37,107 bases of DNA from Tissierellia bacterium (GCA_030537815.1 JAUNVF010000004.1:33957-71063), one strand, 5' to 3'. Numbered from the stretch's first letter, positions 24,666 to 33,293 are shown. Notes: a model not told the origin generated them from the sequence alone. Numbers and translations are program-made.

Positions 24666-25595
24666 ATGATAAATGTTGAATCGATAGTAAAGAGATATAA
24701 GGAGGTCGTGGCACTCGATCATTTTTCTATGGAAGTGAGGGAAAATGAGATACTCGGATTATTGGGTCCTAATGGATCCGGCAAGACGACTGCTATAAAT
24801 TGTATGCTCGGACTTTTAAAATTCGACAAGGGAAAAGTAGAGATAATGGGCGAAGAGATGAGGCCCGATAGATATAAGATAAAAGCGCAGATAGGACTCG
24901 TTCCTCAAGAAGTCGCATTATTCGACAATTTGACAGTTTATGAGAATATAGACTATTTTGCAGGGCTTTATATTGAAAATTCTAAATACAGAAGAGATGC
25001 TATTGAATATGCGATAGATTTCGTCGAACTGAGAGATTATAAAAAATTCAAGATAAAAAAATTATCCGGAGGATTGAGGAGAAGGGCAAATATAGCCTGC
25101 GGGATTGCTCATAAGCCTAAGCTGGTATTCTTTGACGAACCCACAGTCGCCGTCGACGCCCAGAGCAGGAAATTCATTTTAGATGGAATCAAGAAATTAT
25201 CTAAAAATGGGACTACAGTTGTGTATACGACTCATTATCTTGAAGAAGCAGAGGAACTTTGCGACAGGATAGTTATAATGGACAGGGGAAAGTCGATAGC
25301 TAAGGGAACTGTGGACGAACTCAAGAGGGAAATCTACACAAAAGAGATAATCACATTGAGCTTTGACGAAAACAGAGAAGAATATATAGAAGATTTTAGA
25401 CGATTGCCAAATATCATAGATGTAGAATTCGAAAAAAATCATTATATCTTAAAATTTGAAAATAATATCGGCAATCTGGAAAGCATACTCGAGTATATAA
25501 ATAAAAAAAATCTGGTTTATACTGAAATATATAGCGAACTACCGTCATTAAATGACGTATTTCTCGAATTGACGGGTAAGGAGTTGAGGGATTGA
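24666..25595 (+). CDS. ABC-2 exporter ATPase (LnrL-like)
   Basis: A 309-residue ATPase with Walker A GPNGSGKTT (about 34-42), Q-loop GLVPQE, signature LSGGLRRRAN, Walker B LVFFDEPTVAVD and switch His in YTTHYLEEAEE. The extra C-terminal segment of about 90 residues is typical of drug or antibiotic exporters of the DrrA/LnrL type. The ATG at 24666 is five bases after GGAGGTG; a GTG at 24660 is also in frame but overlaps the ribosome site. It is followed by two permease genes with overlapping ends, forming one operon. Confidence 0.92.
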   Translation: MINVESIVKRYKEVVALDHFSMEVRENEILGLLGPNGSGKTTAINCMLGLLKFDKGKVEIMGEEMRPDRYKIKAQIGLVPQEVALFDNLTVYENIDYFAGLYIENSKYRRDAIEYAIDFVELRDYKKFKIKKLSGGLRRRANIACGIAHKPKLVFFDEPTVAVDAQSRKFILDGIKKLSKNGTTVVYTTHYLEEAEELCDRIVIMDRGKSIAKGTVDELKREIYTKEIITLSFDENREEYIEDFRRLPNIIDVEFEKNHYILKFENNIGNLESILEYINKKNLVYTEIYSELPSLNDVFLELTGKELRD

Positions 25596-26659
25596 TGAGT
25601 GATTTTATAATCAGCTTTAAAAATTCTTTTCTATGCACAATTAAAGATGGGGGATTTATATTCTGGTGTATTCTTTATCCCATAATACTAATATCGATAA
25701 TGTTTTTTGCATTCTCGGGAATTGCAGCGGAAGAAATATCCGAGATAGATATAGGATATGATGAAAAATCTCCGGCAATTGCGATAATAGATGAGATAGA
25801 ATATATAAATGGCAAAAAGATGAATTTAAAAGAAGCGGAAATTGAATTAAAAGATAAGAAAATCATATCCTATTTAAAGGAAGACGGGAATCTATTAGTC
25901 ACAGAAAGAGGAATGTATCAGAGCATAGTTAAAAGCATAGCCGACATATCTAAAAAATGGATGACTTTATACAAAGAGGGAAAGGATTTAAACAAAACCG
26001 ATTTTGAAACTTCATTTATAAAAGAAGTTAATCAAGATAATAGGCCCTTTGACATAATATATTTCTCGACGATTGCCATGTTTTCCCTTTACGGATATTT
26101 TGGAGGAATTTCCATCATAGAAAATATGCTTCCCAATAGATCCATCATAGGACAGAGATTTAGCATATCTCCGTTAAAAAAATCAAAATCTCTTATCGCC
26201 GCCATGCTAACGATTGTATTTCTAAATATAATATCAAATATACTTCTTCTGATTTATGTAGTTAATATTTTAAAACTGGGACTAATAAATGATATACCGA
26301 AAACCATTTTTCTGATAATCTCCGGAAATATATTTGGAACCGGTTTAGGCATATTTATTGGATCATCACTAAATCTATCAGAAGGTTTAAAGATAGGAAT
26401 CGGAGTCGCATTTACCCTGCTACTCGCTTTCGTTTCCGGAATGATGAATCCTAAAATCAAGTATATGCTTGACAGCGAACTCCCGATAATCAATAAAATC
26501 AATCCGATTTCACTGATTACTGACAATTTATACAGGGTCAATATGCTCGGGATGAATGGAGAATACTTAAAAGATGGTATTTCGATAATAATAGCGGGAT
26601 TTGCCTTTATCATCTTGTCGGCATTTTTCTTGAGGAGGCAGAGATATGACAGTCTTTAA
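25595..26659 (+). CDS. ABC-2 exporter permease, first subunit (LnrM-like)
   Basis: A 354-residue permease. One N-terminal helix (about 18-40) is followed by an extracellular domain of about 120 residues, then five helices from about 150 to the end. A short basic tail follows (LRRQRYDSL). This is the ABC-2 type 3 layout of exporters such as LnrMN or YhgE-like proteins. The ATG overlaps the ATPase stop by one base (TGATG) after a GGAGTTGAGGG ribosome site; an in-frame TTG lies one codon earlier. It is paired with the next gene as a heterodimer (inference). Confidence 0.86.
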   Translation: MSDFIISFKNSFLCTIKDGGFIFWCILYPIILISIMFFAFSGIAAEEISEIDIGYDEKSPAIAIIDEIEYINGKKMNLKEAEIELKDKKIISYLKEDGNLLVTERGMYQSIVKSIADISKKWMTLYKEGKDLNKTDFETSFIKEVNQDNRPFDIIYFSTIAMFSLYGYFGGISIIENMLPNRSIIGQRFSISPLKKSKSLIAAMLTIVFLNIISNILLLIYVVNILKLGLINDIPKTIFLIISGNIFGTGLGIFIGSSLNLSEGLKIGIGVAFTLLLAFVSGMMNPKIKYMLDSELPIINKINPISLITDNLYRVNMLGMNGEYLKDGISIIIAGFAFIILSAFFLRRQRYDSL

Positions 26660-27767
26660 AGCATTTCTTAAAAATATGATGGCGATGAAATTCGCATTCA
26701 TAAGCTATTTGATAATATTCGGCATAATCGCATTTATTAATGGAGGAAATGCCGGCAATATCCAAAGTGAATTTGATGAAGTTTCACTTAATATAGCCGT
26801 AGTCGATCATTCAGAAAGCGAATTGTCAAAGAGTTTAATAGATTACTTAAAAGATAGCAATCAGGTCGAAATCGTAGACGAAAGCTATGAAAAACTTAAA
26901 GAGATGACTTATTTGGCAAAATACGATGTCGCACTGATCATACCCGATAATTTTGAAGAAAAGGTGATCGGCAAACAAGAGTCGATCATATCGATAAATC
27001 CTGCTAAATCAGCCTCGGGAGAGCTTTTTAAATCAAAGCTGAAGACATTTTTTTCGGCGGCTTCAATCGTAGCAGAGGGCGATGGATTCGATACGAAGGC
27101 ATTGGATTTAGCATTAAAAGAAAATGTCGACGTAGAATTTGTAAATTCAAATATCGAAAGAGACAGCAGGATCGGGACCATGCATTATTTCAATTACGCA
27201 TCATATATAATAACGGCGATCTTGATCATGATCATTGGAGAGATAATGGTGGCCTTTAATTCCAAAAATATAATTGACAGGGTCAGAGTGTCAAAAATAA
27301 GCGCACAAAAATACAATTTGTCCATTTACAGCTCACAGCTCTTAGTCGGGCTGATCACACTCATATTTATAATTGCGATAGCGGTGGTCGTAGCATTTGT
27401 ATACGATTATGAGATAAATATATTAAATTATATATTAAATCTTTCAGTCTACTCCGTATCGATTATAGCTATGGTAAATCTAATATTCAATATAAAGGCT
27501 GATAAAAATATGATTAGAACAGCATCGACAATCATATCCCTCGGATTGGCATTTATATCCGGGGTAATGGTACCGCAGATATATCTCTCGAAAACCGTAT
27601 TAAATGTAGCTAGATTATTTCCAAATTATTATTTTATAAAGGCGAATGATGCTATCTATAATAGCGAAGGATATGGAATATATCTTTTAATAATGACGGC
27701 ATTTGCGATTATGTATTTTTTAGTCGGTACGATAATAGCGAAGATGAAATCGGGAGAATTAAAATGA
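26646..27767 (+). CDS. ABC-2 exporter permease, second subunit (LnrN-like)
   Basis: A 373-residue permease with the same layout as the preceding one: an N-terminal helix, an extracellular domain containing DVALIIPDNFEEKVIG, then five or six helices. The DVALIIPxxFE pattern is common in ABC-2 type 3 permeases. It overlaps the first permease gene by 14 bases and has an AGGAGG ribosome site inside it. It completes a kinase, regulator, ATPase and two-permease locus like Bacillus lnrJKLMN (yfiJKLMN), which confers resistance to linear polyene antibiotics. The actual substrate is unknown. Confidence 0.86.
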   Translation: MTVFKAFLKNMMAMKFAFISYLIIFGIIAFINGGNAGNIQSEFDEVSLNIAVVDHSESELSKSLIDYLKDSNQVEIVDESYEKLKEMTYLAKYDVALIIPDNFEEKVIGKQESIISINPAKSASGELFKSKLKTFFSAASIVAEGDGFDTKALDLALKENVDVEFVNSNIERDSRIGTMHYFNYASYIITAILIMIIGEIMVAFNSKNIIDRVRVSKISAQKYNLSIYSSQLLVGLITLIFIIAIAVVVAFVYDYEINILNYILNLSVYSVSIIAMVNLIFNIKADKNMIRTASTIISLGLAFISGVMVPQIYLSKTVLNVARLFPNYYFIKANDAIYNSEGYGIYLLIMTAFAIMYFLVGTIIAKMKSGELK

Positions 27768-27820
27768 TATCAATTTAATAAATTCTAGTTGCAATGAATC
27801 AGATAAATAATATATTAAGA

Positions 27821-27849
27821 TTGATTTTTCACAAGCTATAGTATATGAT
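27821..27849 (+). promoter_or_regulatory. Promoter of the glutaminase operon
   Basis: TTGATT (27821-27826), a 17-base spacer and TATGAT (27844-27849), about 40 bases before the start codon. Confidence 0.55.
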
Positions 27850-27890
27850 ATCTATTGATAGATCATCTACTTGCTTGAGGAGGTGAAGAT

Positions 27891-28805
27891 TTGGCAGGAT
27901 GGGATGGAGATGCATTGATTTTTGCCATGCAGGAAGCTTTCGAAAAGACCAAAGGCATTTCAAAATACGGGGAAGTGGCTTCATATATTCCCGTACTTGA
28001 AAAAGTCGATCCGGAGTATTTTTCTTTGAGTATATCATATCAAGATAAGATATACTCGATAGGAGATCGGGAAGTTAAATTTTCAATTCAATCTATATCT
28101 AAAGTCATAAGTCTAATAATGGCGATTGAGCTATTTGGCAAAGACAAAGTATTTGAATTTGTAGGAATGGAAAATTGCGATAAAGCCTTTAATGGTTTGG
28201 GATGTGTAAAAAAGATTCCGGTAAACCCGATGGTAAATGCCGGAGCCATAGTAATCATATCTATGCTATACGAGAAATACAGAGAAAAGACGATAGATAA
28301 ATTTATCGAATTTATCGTAAATTTTTCCGGCAGAGATGATATTTACCTAGATGAAGAAGTTTATTCTTCAGAGATCGCCACATGTGCTATGAATAGGTCT
28401 ATAGTGCATTATCTAAATCATCTGAATCTCATAAAAGATGATTGCGAAGAAATACTAGAGCAGTATATAAAATGCTGTTCTGTGAGCGCTAATACAGAGG
28501 CTATTGCTCTTATGGCAGAGAAAATAGCTATGGGAAATGGCGATAAGGTAAAAAGCAGCAGCTCATCGATCGCCTGTGCAATAATGGCGACGAGCGGAAT
28601 GTATGAAAATACGGGTGAGTATATGATGAGGGTGGGCATACCGTCAAAATCAGGAGTCAGTGGTATTATTCTCGGATCTTCACCCGGGAAATGCGGATTG
28701 GCAGTCTATTCTCCTAGGCTAAATCAATACGGAAATAGTTATAGGGGAGTAAAAGTAATGGAGATTTTATCAGAGAGTTTAAATTTAAATATTTATAAGG
28801 GGTGA
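27891..28805 (+). CDS. glsA: Glutaminase
   Basis: Glutaminase hydrolyses glutamine to glutamate and ammonia. The 304-residue protein is of the serine beta-lactamase-like glutaminase family. SIQSISK holds the catalytic Ser68 and Lys71, and NPMVNAGAIV, YSSEIATCAMNRS and SGMYENTGEYM are typical. KSGVSGIILGSSPGKCGLAVYSPRL is the C-terminal signature. The best start is a TTG at 27891, four bases after GGAGGTGA; the first in-frame ATG is at codon 13 and lacks a ribosome site. It is followed four bases later by an AGCS symporter, the same pairing as Bacillus glsA-glnT. Confidence 0.94.
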   Translation: MAGWDGDALIFAMQEAFEKTKGISKYGEVASYIPVLEKVDPEYFSLSISYQDKIYSIGDREVKFSIQSISKVISLIMAIELFGKDKVFEFVGMENCDKAFNGLGCVKKIPVNPMVNAGAIVIISMLYEKYREKTIDKFIEFIVNFSGRDDIYLDEEVYSSEIATCAMNRSIVHYLNHLNLIKDDCEEILEQYIKCCSVSANTEAIALMAEKIAMGNGDKVKSSSSSIACAIMATSGMYENTGEYMMRVGIPSKSGVSGIILGSSPGKCGLAVYSPRLNQYGNSYRGVKVMEILSESLNLNIYKG

Positions 28806-28809
28806 GATA

Positions 28810-30216
28810 ATGGAAGCATTTGCAAATTTTACATCAGTGGCAAATGATATATTATATACTTATATTTTAATTGGACTATTATCTATTGTAGGCATTTATT
28901 TTACTATTAAAATTAAATTTGGACAGGTGAGAATGCTAGGACATATGGTCGGACTTCTCAAAGAAGTCAATCTTAGACCGGACGGTTCGAAAGGAATATC
29001 ATCATTTCAGGCATTCTGTATATCAGCAGCATCCAGAATCGGAACAGGAAATATAGCGGGAATCGCTGCAGCGATAGCTGCAGGAGGACCGGGAGCGATA
29101 TTTTGGATGTGGATCATAGCGATTGTCGGTGGAGCGACATCATTTGTAGAAAGTACTCTCGCACAGATTTACAAAGTCAAAGACGAGGACGGAACATTTA
29201 GAGGAGGTCCGGCTTATTATATCGAGCAGGTACTAGGAAAGAGATGGCTCGGAGTAGTATTTTCGATAATAATATCGATAACATTTGGATTTATGTTTAA
29301 TGCTATGCAGGCAAATACAATAGGTTCAGCTGTAAATAATTCAACTGGAATCAGTCATTGGATAATTGGAATCGTATTAGTAATATTGACTGGACTAGTA
29401 ATATTCGGTGGAGTCAAGAGGATAGCTGAAATATCTTCAAAGATAGTTCCGGTAATGGCCGTTATCTATATGTTGGTTGCGATATTCGTCGTCATCAAAA
29501 ATATAGCTTTTGTTCCCAAAATGTTCGGCTTGATATTCTCAAATGCATTTGGAATCAGACCTGTAGTTGGGGGCGGAATCGGAGCAGCGATATTAAATGG
29601 AGTCAGGAGAGGATTATTCTCAAATGAAGCAGGTATGGGTTCAGTACCAAATGCAGCTGCAACTGCCGACACATCGCATCCGGCAAAACAAGGATTCGTT
29701 CAGAGTTTAGGAGTTTATCTCGACACGATTCTAGTATGTTCTGCGACTGCATTTATAGTTCTTCTTGCAGGCGAGCAAGTCTATACCAATCCCGATCTTG
29801 AGGGAATAATGATAACGCAAGCTGCGCTATCGGCACATGTCGGAGCTTGGGCGACAGGATTCCTGGCGATTTGCATACTTCTATTCTCATATAGTTCCAT
29901 TATCGGAAATTATTATTATGGAGAATCTAATATCGAATTCATGGGCGGAGGAAAGACAATGCTCAATGGATATCGAATACTAGTATTGATTATGGTTTAC
30001 CTAGGATGTATCGGAGATTTCAGTATAGTTTGGAATACAGGAGATATATTTATGGGAATCATGGCCATTATAAATCTGGTCGTCATAATCCTAATAGGAA
30101 GAGTTGCGATAGAGACATTCTACGATTACAAAAAGCAAATGAGCGAAGGAAAGAATCCCGTATTCAATCCTAAAAATATAAAGAGCATAAATACAGAGCT
30201 CGACTACTGGAAATAA
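28810..30216 (+). CDS. glnT: Sodium:amino-acid symporter, AGCS family (GlnT-like)
   Basis: A 468-residue membrane protein with about ten to eleven helices. Family motifs are GHMVGLLKE, ISSFQAFCISAASRIGTGNIAGIAAAI, FRGGPAYYIEQ and GVRRGLFSNEAGMGSVPNAAA. These are the alanine/glycine:cation symporter signatures; the family also includes glutamine carriers. Its place directly after glutaminase, in one transcript, favours glutamine as substrate (inference). Together they would supply glutamate and ammonia from external glutamine. A strong terminator follows. Confidence 0.92.
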   Translation: MEAFANFTSVANDILYTYILIGLLSIVGIYFTIKIKFGQVRMLGHMVGLLKEVNLRPDGSKGISSFQAFCISAASRIGTGNIAGIAAAIAAGGPGAIFWMWIIAIVGGATSFVESTLAQIYKVKDEDGTFRGGPAYYIEQVLGKRWLGVVFSIIISITFGFMFNAMQANTIGSAVNNSTGISHWIIGIVLVILTGLVIFGGVKRIAEISSKIVPVMAVIYMLVAIFVVIKNIAFVPKMFGLIFSNAFGIRPVVGGGIGAAILNGVRRGLFSNEAGMGSVPNAAATADTSHPAKQGFVQSLGVYLDTILVCSATAFIVLLAGEQVYTNPDLEGIMITQAALSAHVGAWATGFLAICILLFSYSSIIGNYYYGESNIEFMGGGKTMLNGYRILVLIMVYLGCIGDFSIVWNTGDIFMGIMAIINLVVIILIGRVAIETFYDYKKQMSEGKNPVFNPKNIKSINTELDYWK

Positions 30217-30223
30217 ATAAAAC

Positions 30224-30254
30224 ACTCCCCGGTCAAATGACCGGGGAGTTTAAC
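30224..30254 (+). terminator. Rho-independent terminator after the AGCS symporter
   Basis: ACTCCCCGGTCA (30224-30235) pairs perfectly with TGACCGGGGAGT (30238-30249), followed by a short T run. The stem is GC-rich and strong. Confidence 0.85.
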
Positions 30255-30291
30255 ATAATTCTACAGAATTAAAGATTTAATTTAAGACAAA

Positions 30292-30327
30292 TAAAAAAAT
30301 CTGATGCAAATTTTTTGCATCAGATTT
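30292..30327 (-). terminator. Rho-independent terminator after prxU
   Basis: On the minus strand ATCTGATGCAAA and TTTGCATCAGAT (plus 30314-30325 and 30299-30310) form a 12-base-pair stem followed by TTTTTTTAT. It lies just after the stop codon of the peroxiredoxin gene. Confidence 0.85.
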
Positions 30328-30335
30328 ATTATTTA

Positions 30336-30935
30336 TTAGTCACCAAGTTTCCATTGTTTCCAAACTTGACCTACTAAATCTTCACCTGGAGTTAATGTTT
30401 GTTTTCCTGGTTTCCAGCCTGTAGGTGCTACTTCAGCGCCTTTTTTATCATAAACTAATTTTTGAGCTTCTAATTGTCTTAGAATTTCATCAACGCTTCT
30501 TCCAACCGGTGGAGTTAAGATTTCGTATCCAACAACGATTCCTTCTGGATTCATTGTGAAAGTACCTCTAACGTCTACGCACTCAACTTCGTCGTATACT
30601 CCGTACATTTCTCCAATTCTTCCTGCAGGGTCTTGAGCCATATAGAATGGTGCTCCGCCGTCGACCATTTCAGAAAGCTCTTGATCATTCCATACTTTAT
30701 GAACGAATGGGCTGTCTAATGAAATAACGATCACTTCAGCGCCTAGTTTTGTAAATTCTTCATATCTGGCAGCAACTGCTGCTATTTCAGTAACTCAGAC
30801 AAAAGTAAAGTCGCCTGGGTAGAAGAATAGAATAGTCCATTTTCCTTTAAAGTCTGCTAAGTTTACTTTTGTAATCTTGCCTTTGTAATATGCCGGAACT
30901 TCAAATTCCGGAGCTGGTTGTCCAATTTTTAACAT
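30336..30935 (-). CDS. prxU: Selenocysteine-containing peroxiredoxin PrxU
   Basis: The 199-residue protein is encoded from the ATG at 30935 (after CGGAGG) through one in-frame TGA at 30797-30795 to the TAA at 30336. Without TGA read-through only fragments are called. The translation MLKIGQPAPEFEVPAYYKG and WTILFFYPGDFTFV, then codon 47 = TGA, then VTEIAAVAARYEEF places the TGA exactly at the peroxidatic cysteine of AhpC/Prx1 peroxiredoxins (FTFVCPTE). Position 47 is also where I recall Sec in the Eubacterium acidaminophilum PrxU. Downstream, EVAPTGWKPG replaces the usual EVCPxGWKPG, so the resolving cysteine is missing; the only Cys is residue 119. The role is peroxide reduction, probably by a one-Sec mechanism. 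It is a single gene with its own promoter and terminator. Confidence 0.92.
30769..30797 (-). promoter_or_regulatory. Bacterial SECIS-like hairpin with the Sec UGA
   Basis: The UGA (30797-30795) is followed after 12 bases by GCAGC, loop AGUU, GCUGC (30782-30769). This five-base-pair GC-rich stem has a four-base loop with G at its second position followed by U. Known bacterial SECIS elements have a small apical loop with a G in its first two positions, roughly 16-37 bases after the UGA. Here the loop lies about 17-20 bases after it. This supports recoding to selenocysteine by SelB. Confidence 0.75.
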
Positions 30936-30985
30936 AATATTACCTCCGTTTAATTTCTTTAGTAGTTAATTATTCCTACTTTATT

Positions 30986-31015
30986 AGTATACCCTATATC
31001 ACGCATATTAATCAA
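30986..31015 (-). promoter_or_regulatory. prxU promoter
   Basis: On the minus strand, TTGATT (31015-31010), an 18-base spacer and TATACT (30991-30986), about 50 bases before the start codon. The remainder of the gap to 31186 shows nothing further. Confidence 0.5.
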
Positions 31016-31186
31016 TTATTGGTTTAGGAAAGCGGATAATTTAAAAGAGTTTTAAAGAACTAATTGAAAATAACACGATATTACGATAATCTCAATGGAA
31101 AATAAATTAATTTACCATGATTATTTTTAAAGTCAGAGATAAATTCATGATATCGAAAGACCATATGATAAAATATCTTAGATTTA

Positions 31187-31214
31187 TTGATAATATCAAA
31201 AGTTATGGTAAAAT
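31187..31214 (+). promoter_or_regulatory. Promoter of the DMT transporter gene
   Basis: TTGATA (31187-31192), a 16-base spacer and TAAAAT (31209-31214), about 23 bases before the first start codon. Confidence 0.5.
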
Positions 31215-31236
31215 AAAAATGATAATAAAATAAAGG

Positions 31237-32154
31237 ATGATGGGATTGAATAAAGCGACTAAAGGACTGCTCTTAACCGGATTTGCCGCAACTATATGGG
31301 GCATAGCCGGAACATTTGCGCAGTATCTATTTTCCAATAATTTGGTGGACCCGCTCTGGATTACGAATATCAGGATGTTTTTCTCAGGCTTGATACTCAT
31401 TTCATATTGTAGTTTTAAATACGGGTCCAAGGTTAAGGATATTTTATTTGACGGATATAGTGCGATTAAAATTGCACTTTTTGGACTGATCGGTCTGACT
31501 TCTTCTCAGCTCACTTATTATATGGCGATAAATTATTCTAATGCGGGAACGGCGACAGTGCTCCAATATCTCGGCCCGACTCTGATAGTATTCTATGTAT
31601 GCGTAACACAGAGGAGATTTCCCAAATACGCTGAATTGATAGCGATAGCGCTGGCCGTCTCTGGAACATTCATAGTTGCGACAAGAGGCAATTTAAATTC
31701 GCTAAGCATATCGAGAGAAGCTTTGACATGGGGTCTTTTGTCGGCACTTGCGATGATGACATATACTGTAATGCCTGGCAAACTTATAGAAAAATGGGGA
31801 TCGGCGATAGTCAATGCATATGCCATGCTATTTGCCGGAACGATATTATTATTTATAATAAGGCCTTGGACATATGATATAGTATTCAGCTTTAAAACTG
31901 TATTTTCTATAATAGTGATAGTATTTTTGGGAACGGCGATAGGATATACTCTCTATCTTCAGGGAGTAACTGATATCGGTCCGGTCGCCGCCAGTACGAT
32001 AGCTTGCATTGAGCCGATTTCAGCGACCATATGCTCCGGACTTTTTTTAAACACGATATTTTTGCCTATAGATATACTGGGATTTTCGCTTATAATGATT
32101 TCAGTAATAATAGTGGCGATATCAAAGTCGAGAATGGCCAAATCACAAATTTAA
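31237..32154 (+). CDS. EamA/DMT-family metabolite transporter
   Basis: A 305-residue membrane protein with ten predicted helices in two EamA repeats. The first repeat opens with GFAATIWGIAGTFAQYLF and contains NYSNAGTATVLQYLGPTLIVFY; the second contains GVTDIGPVAASTIACIEPISA, the family's repeat-end signature. Members export amino acids or other small metabolites or drugs; the substrate cannot be told. The start is uncertain by a few codons: ATG at 31237, ATG at 31240 or TTG at 31246 all lie near AAAGG, and the TTG has the best spacing. queH follows 18 bases later, possibly in the same transcript. Confidence 0.86.
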   Translation: MMGLNKATKGLLLTGFAATIWGIAGTFAQYLFSNNLVDPLWITNIRMFFSGLILISYCSFKYGSKVKDILFDGYSAIKIALFGLIGLTSSQLTYYMAINYSNAGTATVLQYLGPTLIVFYVCVTQRRFPKYAELIAIALAVSGTFIVATRGNLNSLSISREALTWGLLSALAMMTYTVMPGKLIEKWGSAIVNAYAMLFAGTILLFIIRPWTYDIVFSFKTVFSIIVIVFLGTAIGYTLYLQGVTDIGPVAASTIACIEPISATICSGLFLNTIFLPIDILGFSLIMISVIIVAISKSRMAKSQI

Positions 32155-32172
32155 TTATGAGGGAGATCTGAT

Positions 32173-32811
32173 TTGAACGAGAATTATCAGATAGTATTGG
32201 ACAGAGAAATAGAGGGAATTCTGAAGCGAGGTGCTACACCAAAGCTATTATTACATAGCTGTTGTGGACCTTGCAGTTCCTATGTAATTGAATACCTTTC
32301 AAAATACTTTGAGATCATGATCCTATTTTACAATCCAAATATATATCCTAAAAGCGAATATATCAAAAGAGCCGATGAACAGGAAAAGATAATAAGGAAT
32401 TTAAAGACTATCAATAAGGTCGACTTCTCGATAGAAGACTATATACCGGAAAAGTATTATCAGAGGATAGTCGGGCTAGAAGAAGAGAGGGAAGGCGGCC
32501 TTAGATGTACCGAATGTTTTGAACTCAGGATGAGATATGCCGCCGGGTACGCAAAAGATAGGGGATTCGATTATTTTACGACGACATTATCCGTAAGCCC
32601 CTATAAAAATTCTAAATTGTTAAATAAATTGGGACATGATCTTGAAATTGAATTTGGAATAAATTATCTATACTCCGACTTTAAAAAGAGGAATGGCTAT
32701 AAAAGATCGATCGAGCTTTCGAGGGAATACGATCTTTACAGACAGGAGTATTGCGGATGTGAATTTTCACTTTCAGAAGCGATTGAAAGGCAGAAGCGAG
32801 CTGGTGAATAA
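32173..32811 (+). CDS. queH: Epoxyqueuosine reductase QueH
   Basis: QueH performs the last step of queuosine synthesis, reducing epoxyqueuosine in tRNA. It is the non-QueG, DUF208 type found mostly in anaerobes and Firmicutes. The 212-residue protein has the double-Cys motif LLLHSCCGPCSSYVIEYL (about 26-43), NPNIYPKSEY, GLRCTECFELRMRYAA, TTLSVSPYKN and the C-terminal EYCGCEFS. These cysteines match the iron-sulfur and adjacent metal site of the family. The start is a TTG at 32173 with GAGGGAG upstream. It overlaps the next gene by one base. Confidence 0.93.
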   Translation: MNENYQIVLDREIEGILKRGATPKLLLHSCCGPCSSYVIEYLSKYFEIMILFYNPNIYPKSEYIKRADEQEKIIRNLKTINKVDFSIEDYIPEKYYQRIVGLEEEREGGLRCTECFELRMRYAAGYAKDRGFDYFTTTLSVSPYKNSKLLNKLGHDLEIEFGINYLYSDFKKRNGYKRSIELSREYDLYRQEYCGCEFSLSEAIERQKRAGE

Positions 32812-33293
32812 TGGTCAGAAATTATGAAATTTCAAGCTTTTTAATCAAAAGCAAAATAATAAATTGGATGGCGATATTAGTATTTGGATTCATTCCCATA
32901 AATCATATGATAATAAGGGGGATTCAGATTTTGATTTTCTGTTTAAATTTTCCCATCCTAAAGAAAATGATCTCAAAGAGAGATTATTTTGAGGATATAT
33001 CGGAGCCGATTTTCATTTGCTCGGCATCTAGGGTATTGATCTCATTTACTTCCGTCATTGCCCTCATCAAATATCCGACAATCGCATTGGCAATTCTAGC
33101 GATATCCGAATCCGTCTGCCTTTTATGGGAGGGATATATCTTTAAAAATAATTTATTTTTTGCATTTTCTTTAATGTCGGCATTGATTTCGCTAATAATG
33201 GGAATATATATACCCAAGTATATTTCTGCATTTATTTTGATTATTTTAATCGCCCTCTATATCCTCAACGATAGGAATTTGAGGCGAATATAG
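32811..33293 (+). CDS. Polytopic membrane protein, function unknown
   Basis: A 160-residue protein with about five hydrophobic segments (roughly 17-40, 68-86, 88-106, 112-130, 134-152) and a basic C-terminus (NDRNLRRI). I recognise no family. It is coupled to queH by a one-base overlap (TAATG) and ends immediately before thpR. It is therefore expressed with two RNA-related enzymes, though nothing in the sequence connects it to RNA. Confidence 0.7.
   Translation: MVRNYEISSFLIKSKIINWMAILVFGFIPINHMIIRGIQILIFCLNFPILKKMISKRDYFEDISEPIFICSASRVLISFTSVIALIKYPTIALAILAISESVCLLWEGYIFKNNLFFAFSLMSALISLIMGIYIPKYISAFILIILIALYILNDRNLRRI

Noticed and set aside
30336-30734. Peroxiredoxin as a truncated 132-residue gene or a nonsense pseudogene
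   Set aside because: The upstream frame is intact back to a good ribosome site and ATG, the only interruption is UGA at the catalytic position, and a SECIS-like hairpin follows.
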